Assembly (NCBI GenBank): GCA_029934735.1
Contig: JAOZLR010000080.1
Span: 1-9,471 of the forward strand
Source of the DNA: Bacteroidales bacterium
Lineage (GTDB): Bacteria; Bacteroidota; Bacteroidia; Bacteroidales; JAADJA01
Direction of reading: 5' to 3'
Length of the DNA: 9,471 bases
Under the pieces are notes generated by a model that was not told the origin of the DNA, made no database searches, and saw only the letters and a program-made list of their open reading frames with translations. The position numbers and the translations under genes were made by a program. This document shows, in pieces, positions 1-5,234 of this stretch. Every line of letters starts with the position of its first letter. The first letter of the stretch is position 1.

Positions 1-114
1 GTGTTAAAATCCAAATAAAAACTGCATTAGTTTTCAACAAGAATTTATTACTTTTAATGCCAGCCGAAAGAATGCTTTAGTCGAAGCTTTGTAATGAAGT
101 CTATCTTGTTGGCT

Positions 115-158
115 ATTTCGGTTTGAACAGTGCCACCCATTTCGGTTTAACAGTGCCA
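115..158. mobile_element. IS21-family-like terminal repeats (element end)
   Basis: Two near-identical direct repeats occur 24 bases apart: one at 115-135, containing GGTTTGAACAGTGCCA, and one at 139-158, containing GGTTTAACAGTGCCA. They differ by one base, a missing G, and are separated by CCC. IS21-family elements carry several short repeats in each end, start with TG and finish with CA. The form TGGCACTGTT(C/T)AAACCGAAAT is one I recall from IS21 elements of Bacteroidota. Read on the plus strand the repeats finish with CA at 158, so the element body would lie to the left, outside the window. No transposase sequence is present, so this may be a live element's edge or only a remnant. Confidence 0.45.
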
Positions 159-233
159 TTTTTAAAAATCAGGTAGCCTAATCGAAAAGGGCTGGATTAA
201 GCCATTTTAACAGTAGCATATTTTTCAATAAAA

Positions 234-267
234 TAGCCCCGCATTTTGCTTCGCTCATACGGGGCTA
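234..267 (-). terminator. Hairpin with T-tract; likely terminator of the regulator gene
   Basis: TAGCCCCG (234-241) and CGGGGCTA (260-267) form a perfect 8-bp GC-rich stem with an 18-base loop. Read on the minus strand, in the direction of the Crp/Fnr gene whose stop is at 352-354, the stem is followed at once by TTTTATTG, as in an intrinsic terminator. The loop is long and the T-tract short, so strength is uncertain. The same sequence looks like a dispersed Bacteroidota repeat, so termination may be a secondary role. Confidence 0.45.
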
Positions 268-276
268 CCAACATTA

Positions 277-291
277 AATCCCTACGGGATT
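277..291. repeat. Short palindromic repeat (REP-like)
   Basis: AATCCC-TAC-GGGATT is a perfect 6-bp inverted repeat with a 3-base loop. It lies ten bases from the hairpin at 234-267. This pair, a GGGATT palindrome next to a GCCCCG...CGGGGC hairpin, resembles multicopy intergenic repeats I recall from Bacteroidota genomes, comparable to REP sequences moved by Y1 (IS200-like) transposases. Copy number cannot be tested in this window. Confidence 0.4.
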
Positions 292-351
292 CTTTGTTTT
301 TATACATCTTCTCACCAGTCTTGTATGCCTCAATCGGCAAACATCACCCTG

Positions 352-1047
352 TTACCCCCGCCTGCTGATCTCCTTTAGTAAATCCGGGTTTAATACTTTT
401 ATCTCTTTTCCCCTGATGTCGATGATGTTATCATTTTTAAATTCAGTAAGCAATCTGACTGTGCTTTCGGTTGAAAGGCCGGCGAATTCAGCAATATCCT
501 TTCTTGATAAATAGGGGAATATTTTCTCTTCCTGCATATTTTGATTGTACAAATATATCAGAGCATCAGCTAATCTGCCATGCATTTGTTTACTACCCAG
601 ACTTAATATTTTATTAAAGAGCTGATTTTCATTTTCACAATACCCTTTAATAATTTCAGAAGCAAAATCGCCATTGCTTGTCAGTACTTTTTTAAAACTC
701 TCTTTTTTAATCATGCAGATTGTTGAATCTTTTATAGCTGCGGTGGAGTAATTGTAGATGTTGTCTCCATAAATTGAAGACAAACCGATGAATTCTGAAG
801 TTTTTAATATTTTTAAATTAATATGTCTATTATTGGAACTCTCAAGGTATGAGCTAACTAAACCATCCGAAATATATAAAACATCTGATGCAAAAGCTCC
901 CTGCTTGCATATAGTTTCCCCTTTTCTGTATAATAATTGCGTTTTATTCTGATTGATAAATTCAAGTTCAGAAGGGCTTAGCCTCTTAAAATATTTCGAA
1001 CTTTTTTTGCATTCATGACACTTTGTCGATTCAGATAAATTACCCAT
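352..1047 (-). CDS. Crp/Fnr-family transcriptional regulator, FNR-like
   Basis: A 231-residue regulator with the usual Crp/Fnr layout: an N-terminal segment (1-22), a cyclic-nucleotide-type beta barrel (about 23-125, with RKGETICKQG and LYISDGLVSSY), a dimer helix (about 127-155) and a winged helix-turn-helix (about 179-220). The recognition helix contains E194-x3-R198, the pair that contacts DNA in FNR and CRP. Cysteines resemble E. coli FNR: C10-x2-C13 aligns with C20-x2-C23, and C111 in STICMIKKESF aligns with C122 in the FNR stretch SMVCEIPFETL. The position of FNR C29 is about Y19, so one ligand is missing. An oxygen- or redox-sensing iron-sulfur protein is plausible but not proven. It is divergent from the flavoenzyme operon, with an FNR-like box in between. 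The start is well placed; the nearest upstream ATG is out of frame. Confidence 0.88.
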   Translation of the reverse strand: MGNLSESTKCHECKKSSKYFKRLSPSELEFINQNKTQLLYRKGETICKQGAFASDVLYISDGLVSSYLESSNNRHINLKILKTSEFIGLSSIYGDNIYNYSTAAIKDSTICMIKKESFKKVLTSNGDFASEIIKGYCENENQLFNKILSLGSKQMHGRLADALIYLYNQNMQEEKIFPYLSRKDIAEFAGLSTESTVRLLTEFKNDNIIDIRGKEIKVLNPDLLKEISRRG

Positions 1048-1104
1048 TGCTTACAACTTTATTCATTAAAATAAATTAACCAGACATCTAATTTTTTTGC
1101 AAGA

Positions 1105-1112
1105 CAAAATTA
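1105..1112 (-). promoter_or_regulatory. Putative -7 element for the Crp/Fnr gene
   Basis: On the minus strand this reads TAATTTTG, an exact match to the Bacteroidota -7 consensus TAnnTTTG. It would start transcription near 1100 and give a leader of about 50 bases before the ATG at 1047. No clear -33 TTG box is seen at the usual spacing. That position is partly covered by the palindromes at 1122-1147, which suits a promoter controlled by a bound regulator. Confidence 0.45.
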
Positions 1113-1121
1113 TAATTTATA

Positions 1122-1137
1122 TCAATATAAATATTGA
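1122..1137. promoter_or_regulatory. Perfect inverted repeat, possible operator
   Basis: TCAATAT-AA-ATATTGA is a perfect palindrome with 7-base arms in the divergent intergenic region. It shares TTGA with the neighbouring FNR-like box (1134-1147), so two dimers could not easily sit on both sites at once. It lies just upstream of the regulator's predicted -7 element. In such AT-rich DNA some palindromes arise by chance. Confidence 0.35.
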
Positions 1138-1147
1138 ATAGTATCAA
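1134..1147. promoter_or_regulatory. FNR/Crp-type box
   Basis: TTGAA-TAGT-ATCAA has the 14-base architecture of the FNR consensus TTGAT-N4-ATCAA with one mismatch (A for T at position 5). The symmetry extends one base on each side, giving ATTGA-N6-TCAAT (1133-1148). The centre at 1140.5 is about 40 bases upstream of the start predicted from the minus-strand -7 element, the classic class II activator position, and about 76 upstream of the operon's predicted start. The natural ligand is the regulator encoded next door; this pairing is inferred. Confidence 0.5.
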
Positions 1148-1202
1148 TTATATTATTAAGACAAATATATCTAAGTAATATCAATATTTAATAACTAATG
1201 AT

Positions 1203-1210
1203 TATCTTTG
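1203..1210 (+). promoter_or_regulatory. Putative -7 element for the flavoenzyme operon
   Basis: TATCTTTG matches TAnnTTTG exactly. Transcription would begin near 1217, leaving a leader of about 26 bases to the ATG at 1243. This decides the start of the next gene: an in-frame ATG at 1198 lies upstream of the predicted transcription start. No good -33 TTG is seen, consistent with a need for an activator. A TATCAAT motif lies at 1179-1185. Confidence 0.45.
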
Positions 1211-1242
1211 AATTTAATTTAATTAAAGATATTTATAAAAAT

Positions 1243-2604
1243 ATGAAAACTTACGATGTTATTATTATTGGGGCAGGTCCATCCGGAATAGTTGCCGGAG
1301 TGACTGCTCAAAAACAAAACCCTGAAAAATCAATGTTAATGATAAAGGAAGAAGATAAGGGGCTTGTTCCATGTGGTATTCCTTATGTCTTTCATGAATT
1401 AGATAATTTGGATAAAAATGTAATGGGGCCTAAACCGTTTATTGATCTTGGAGGAGATGTTATAGTTGATCCGGTTGTGGAGGTCGATGTATCTGGTAAA
1501 GCGATTACTGTTAAATCAGGTAATTCGTATGGATACGACAGGTTGATATTTGCTACAGGATCTACCCCTGTTGTCCCCACATTTATCCCTGGTTACGATC
1601 TTGCCGGAGTTGAATATGTGAAAAAAAGTTACAATTACATTAAGGCACTTAAAAGGAAAACCGATCAAGCCAAACATATTGTTGTTGTCGGGGGAGGGTT
1701 TATTGGTGCTGAGCTTGCCGAACAGCTTGCAATGTGTCCCGATAAATCTATTACAATAATAGAAAGCGAAGCATATTGTTTTAACAAAGCTTTTTCGGGG
1801 GAACTCAGTAAAATTGCTACCGAAAGATTGAAGGAGACAAAAATCAATGTATTAACTTCAACACTGGTAAAAGAGGTTGTAGGGAATAATGGAAAAGTTG
1901 CAGGTGTAAAATTAAATACCGGTGAAATTGTAGAAGCCGATTTGGTAATAATGGCCATAGGTTATATCCCAAATACAGAATTAGCCAGAAAGGCCGGATT
2001 GGAATTGAATTCCAAGAATGCCATCAAGGTTGATAATTTTCAAAGAACAAATATTAGAAATGTTTGTGCAATTGGTGACTGCTCAGAAACATTGGGGTTT
2101 ATAACCGGAAGACTGGATCACATTATGTTAGCGTCAACTGCAACAGCAGAAGCCAGGGTTTTAGGGTATAATCTGTTCGGCATTAAAATTATAGATTGGA
2201 ATACGGGTACAATTGCAATATTTTCAACTGAGATTAATGGATTGTCAATGGCTGCAGCAGGAGTGAACGAAAACAATGCAAAGGAATTTAATATTGACCT
2301 CGTATCTTCTGAATTTACTGATTTTGATACTCACCCGGGGGCTTTTAAGAATTCTTCTCAATTAACTGTCAAACTATATGCTTCCCCGTCTGACGGCTCC
2401 ATTGTAGGTGGTGAAGTGTGGGGAGGGAAATCAACCGGGGAAATCATCAATCTAATAGGAATGGCGATTCAAAAAAAGGTAACTGTTTACGAATTGATTT
2501 CATTTCAAATCGGGACACACCCCTTATTAACCTCAGCCCCGACAAAGTATGTTTTAATTAAGGCAGCAGAAGGCATTATTACAAAACTTAAGCACAGTTT
2601 ATAA
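1243..2604 (+). CDS. FAD/NAD(P)H-dependent oxidoreductase, CoA-disulfide reductase / NADH oxidase-like
   Basis: A 453-residue soluble flavoprotein of the pyridine nucleotide-disulfide reductase class. Visible elements are the N-terminal FAD Rossmann motif (VIIIGAGPSGIVAG, 6-19), a single active cysteine C44 in VPCGIPY, the FAD-contact strand LIFATGSTP (101-109), the NAD(P)H Rossmann motif VVVGGGFIGAEL (147-158), the second FAD motif VCAIGDCSE (about 284-292), and a C-terminal dimerisation domain. Cys-Gly-x-Pro-Tyr at this position is typical of CoA-disulfide reductases, related NADH oxidases and persulfide reductases, in which one cysteine cycles through a mixed disulfide or sulfenic acid. 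The likely substrate is a low-molecular-weight disulfide, a persulfide or oxygen; the sequence cannot choose among them. No rhodanese domain is fused. The start at 1243 gives the normal FAD-motif position; the ATG at 1198 would add 15 atypical residues and lies upstream of the predicted transcription start. Confidence 0.85.
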   Translation: MKTYDVIIIGAGPSGIVAGVTAQKQNPEKSMLMIKEEDKGLVPCGIPYVFHELDNLDKNVMGPKPFIDLGGDVIVDPVVEVDVSGKAITVKSGNSYGYDRLIFATGSTPVVPTFIPGYDLAGVEYVKKSYNYIKALKRKTDQAKHIVVVGGGFIGAELAEQLAMCPDKSITIIESEAYCFNKAFSGELSKIATERLKETKINVLTSTLVKEVVGNNGKVAGVKLNTGEIVEADLVIMAIGYIPNTELARKAGLELNSKNAIKVDNFQRTNIRNVCAIGDCSETLGFITGRLDHIMLASTATAEARVLGYNLFGIKIIDWNTGTIAIFSTEINGLSMAAAGVNENNAKEFNIDLVSSEFTDFDTHPGAFKNSSQLTVKLYASPSDGSIVGGEVWGGKSTGEIINLIGMAIQKKVTVYELISFQIGTHPLLTSAPTKYVLIKAAEGIITKLKHSL

Positions 2605-2644
2605 ATAATTACAGATATGTGAGCCCTATAAACAACATAAGGCT

Positions 2645-3343
2645 ATGAAAACAAACAATATAATTGAAGTATGTGGTTCGATTACAAAAAAGGAATCACT
2701 GGTTTCTGTAAACTATAATATCCTTAAAAATACTTGTGTTGCAGAAGCTAACTTGCCCTATCCGGGCTACTATGAAACTGTTCCGGAATTGGCAAATCCC
2801 AATTCTTTATTTTTGTTTACAACACATTATTATTCTTTAGAAGAAGTTTTGCGCATTGCGCAGAATATAGATTCGTGTTATATGGAAGATGTAAGTATAG
2901 CAAGAGCATCACTGGTTTTTTTACATCATAAATATTCGGCAATAAGAGTAAAATATCTTACTGATTATGAGAATATTCATTTATTACAAAGCTGTTTTCT
3001 TAAAGAGGGGGTCGAATTTGTTAAAAAGGTATTAATATCTGATACTGCGGTCGTCAGAGTTAATAAATGCTTTGTTTTGGAAGAAATAGGGGATGGTATT
3101 TATATTGATAAAAAAGAAGATCGGAAAGGGTACATAATAATTCCAAAGCAAATTGCAGATAGGAAGTTTTTGGATATTTTAATGGATATTAAAAATAATG
3201 CAGACTGCAAACTCTTTGATGCGGAAATGGGGGCTGTGATTATTAATTCACAAGTAAAAGAGATGGTAAGGATTTATTCTGAAAATTTAAATGTTGAATT
3301 ACTAAAATGTATAAAGGAAAGGTTCAGCCTTATTAATTTATAA
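2645..3343 (+). CDS. Conserved-looking protein of unknown function
   Basis: A 232-residue, apparently soluble protein that I cannot assign to a named family. There is no signal peptide and no membrane segment. It has seven cysteines (including C10 and C31) spread along the chain without a CxxC motif. A notable segment is LPYPGYYETVP (about 37-47), followed by a strand and helix, LFLFTTHYYSLEEVLRIAQNI (55-75), which looks like a structured, conserved core. The C-terminal half alternates strands and helices (KGYIIIPKQI, GAVIINSQVKEMVRIYSENL). It lies 40 bases after the flavoenzyme and 12 bases before the Cys-pair protein, so it is very probably co-transcribed with both. A role in the same redox or low-oxygen response is only guilt by association. 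Confidence 0.7.
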   Translation: MKTNNIIEVCGSITKKESLVSVNYNILKNTCVAEANLPYPGYYETVPELANPNSLFLFTTHYYSLEEVLRIAQNIDSCYMEDVSIARASLVFLHHKYSAIRVKYLTDYENIHLLQSCFLKEGVEFVKKVLISDTAVVRVNKCFVLEEIGDGIYIDKKEDRKGYIIIPKQIADRKFLDILMDIKNNADCKLFDAEMGAVIINSQVKEMVRIYSENLNVELLKCIKERFSLINL

Positions 3344-3355
3344 ATATTTACAACC

Positions 3356-3748
3356 ATGAAAATTACATATTTATGTCCACATTGCCGGGGTGCAATCAAT
3401 GCTGATAACAATATCGTTTTGTCGGCCAAAACTGCGGCAAACAAAGTAGGCCTTATATTATTGCATGAAGAAATAGGAATCTATACAAGTATCCTAAGCG
3501 AATCATTAGCTGTTGAAAAAGGTGAAATTGTAGATTTATTCTGCCCCATTTGTCATGAAAGTTTAAATATCCCAAACAAAGATTCTTTAGCAAAATATAT
3601 CAGGATAGATGATAACTGTAATGAGTGTTATATTATAATTTCAAGGAAATATGGTGAAAAAATAACATTTAAAGTGAGCGAAAATAAACATATAGAAACC
3701 TTTGGGGAAAAGTTGAGCAGGTTTATCGATCCTGAATGGTTTTTATAA
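3356..3748 (+). CDS. Small protein with three Cys-x2-Cys pairs, zinc-ribbon-like
   Basis: A 130-residue cytoplasmic protein with C7-P-H-C10, C63-P-I-C66 and C88-N-E-C91. The first two pairs have the shape of zinc knuckles and could together bind one zinc; the third is an extra pair that may be redox-active or structural. Between them lies NKVGLILLHEEIGIYTSI, and before the second pair VEKGEIVDLFCPICHESL. I recall similar small proteins, unannotated, in Bacteroidota near stress and anaerobiosis genes, but cannot name a function. It begins 12 bases after the upstream unknown gene and ends 21 bases before the GH130 gene, which supports one transcript. Possible roles are a metal or redox sensor or a protein-binding adaptor. 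Confidence 0.72.
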   Translation: MKITYLCPHCRGAINADNNIVLSAKTAANKVGLILLHEEIGIYTSILSESLAVEKGEIVDLFCPICHESLNIPNKDSLAKYIRIDDNCNECYIIISRKYGEKITFKVSENKHIETFGEKLSRFIDPEWFL

Positions 3749-3769
3749 GATATTATTAAAACGAAGAAT

Positions 3770-5233
3770 ATGTCAGTATCAGTAAAAAGAAAGCACATTG
3801 TGTTTTATCCCAACCCAAAAAGGACAATTGCCCGTTTCTATTATACGGGCGATGATAATGCTTTACAGATTATCAACAAAATTTTGCAATTGTCACTTGA
3901 ACAGGTTTCTATTGAACTACACCAGGTATTAAGGGATTTTTCAACGCGACACCGCCAGATCACTAAAGTATTCGAGACCAATTTTAAGAATGTCCAGCAT
4001 TTATTTAAGGAATTAAAGCTTGAACCCAAATCACTTTCAAAAGAGTTGAAACTTCTTATTGGTTCCTACTTTACGCATGAATATTCTGTTGAGGCAGCAG
4101 CTTATTTTAATCCCTCAATTATTGAGCATCCCGACCAGTACGGCCTCGAACAGGGCCAGAAAAGGATTATTGTGAGTTTTCGTGCCACAGGTGAAGGCCA
4201 TATCTCATCAATTGTTTTCAGGCAGGGTATTATAGATCAAAATAATGACTTTCATTTTACTGAACCCGGCCAATTGGACGAAATACCTGAATATATAAAA
4301 CGCACCGTTTACAATAAACAAAGTTTCATTAAAAAGTTGGATGAAATGAATATACATAAAAATATTGTAAATCTTGTGTTAGACAAATTAAATGATAAAT
4401 TCCTGTATGGCGAACTACAAGCAAGCGTTACTGAGACTTTAAAGGACATTGCATTAACGCCTACCAAAAGAAAAGTAATTGAAGAAATTTTCTGGCTTGC
4501 TGATTCGCATTACGAGATAACATTTTCGCTTGACACCTCACTTTCCGAGCGGGTTATTTTTCCGGTATCCAAAAGTGAAAGTAATGGCATTGAAGATGCC
4601 AGGTTTGTAAAGTTTACCGATGATGATGGCAAAGTAACATATTATGCCACCTATACTGCTTATAACGGTTATGCCATACTGCCTAAACTATTTTCCACCA
4701 GGGATTTTTATAATTTTAATATTTGTCCGATGGGTGGGAAATATTCTCAGAATAAAGACATGGCCTTGTTTCCCAGAAAAATAAAAGGTAAATATGTTAT
4801 GGTTGGACGGTATGATGGAGTGAACAATTACATTATGTTTTCTGATAAAATCAACCTTTGGAAAAATGCAAAATTATTGCAACAACCCACCTTTCCCTGG
4901 GAGTTTATTCAGATTGGTAATAGCGGAAGCCCCATCGAAACAAAAGAAGGATGGCTATTGATTACGCATGGTGTTGGCCCTATGCGAAGATATAGTTTAG
5001 GGGCAATCCTTCTTGACCTTGAGAATCCTGAAAAAGTGATTGGCCATTTGAAATATCCTTTAATGATACCAAACGAAAAAGAAAGAGAGGGGTATGTGCC
5101 CAACGTTATTTATTCGTGTGGATCCATCATTCACAATAACGAAATTATAATTCCTTACGGAATGTCGGATTATGCTTCATCTTTTGCAACTATTCCTCTA
5201 AATGAATTATTAGGCGAACTAAAAAACAACTAA
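3770..5233 (+). CDS. GH130-family glycosidase/phosphorylase-like protein with N-terminal extension
   Basis: A 487-residue protein of the DUF377/PH1107-related group, now in GH130, a family of beta-mannoside phosphorylases and some hydrolases with a five-bladed beta-propeller. The propeller part runs from about 110 to the end. Landmarks are FNPSI and HPDQYGLEQ (about 118-130), GEGHISSIVFRQG, GIEDARF with D276 in the position of the family's catalytic Asp, and NKDMALFPRK (328-337) followed by VGRYDG. Residues 1-110 form an extension rich in helices, and a helical insert (about 180-240) splits the early propeller, so it is longer than the usual 300-350 residues. There is no signal peptide, so it acts in the cytoplasm. 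The stop is one base from the GT4 start, so the two are translationally linked. Substrate is unknown; a mannose-containing oligosaccharide is the family-based guess. Confidence 0.82.
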   Translation: MSVSVKRKHIVFYPNPKRTIARFYYTGDDNALQIINKILQLSLEQVSIELHQVLRDFSTRHRQITKVFETNFKNVQHLFKELKLEPKSLSKELKLLIGSYFTHEYSVEAAAYFNPSIIEHPDQYGLEQGQKRIIVSFRATGEGHISSIVFRQGIIDQNNDFHFTEPGQLDEIPEYIKRTVYNKQSFIKKLDEMNIHKNIVNLVLDKLNDKFLYGELQASVTETLKDIALTPTKRKVIEEIFWLADSHYEITFSLDTSLSERVIFPVSKSESNGIEDARFVKFTDDDGKVTYYATYTAYNGYAILPKLFSTRDFYNFNICPMGGKYSQNKDMALFPRKIKGKYVMVGRYDGVNNYIMFSDKINLWKNAKLLQQPTFPWEFIQIGNSGSPIETKEGWLLITHGVGPMRRYSLGAILLDLENPEKVIGHLKYPLMIPNEKEREGYVPNVIYSCGSIIHNNEIIIPYGMSDYASSFATIPLNELLGELKNN

Positions 5234-5234
5234 A

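Larger units (their letters stand above)
1..351. other. Gene-free region with mobile-element and repeat remnants
   Basis: No credible coding region is visible on either strand; all frames are broken by stops. The stretch holds two tandem IS21-end-like repeats (115-158), a possible decayed third copy near 203-218 (TTTTAACAGTAGCA), a perfect TTTTTAAAAA palindrome at 159-168, and two palindromic repeats (234-267 and 277-291). Bases 292-351 separate these from the regulator's stop codon and show nothing recognisable. The region reads as the scarred junction between a mobile element lying to the left of the window and the chromosomal gene cluster on the right. Confidence 0.6.

Noticed and set aside
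327..338. GCC...GGC inverted repeat just past the regulator stop as a terminator
   Set aside because: The stem is only 3-4 bp and has no T-tract; the hairpin at 234-267 is a better candidate.
1198..1242. ATG at 1198 as the start of the flavoenzyme
   Set aside because: It lies upstream of the predicted transcription start and adds 15 residues before the FAD-binding motif.
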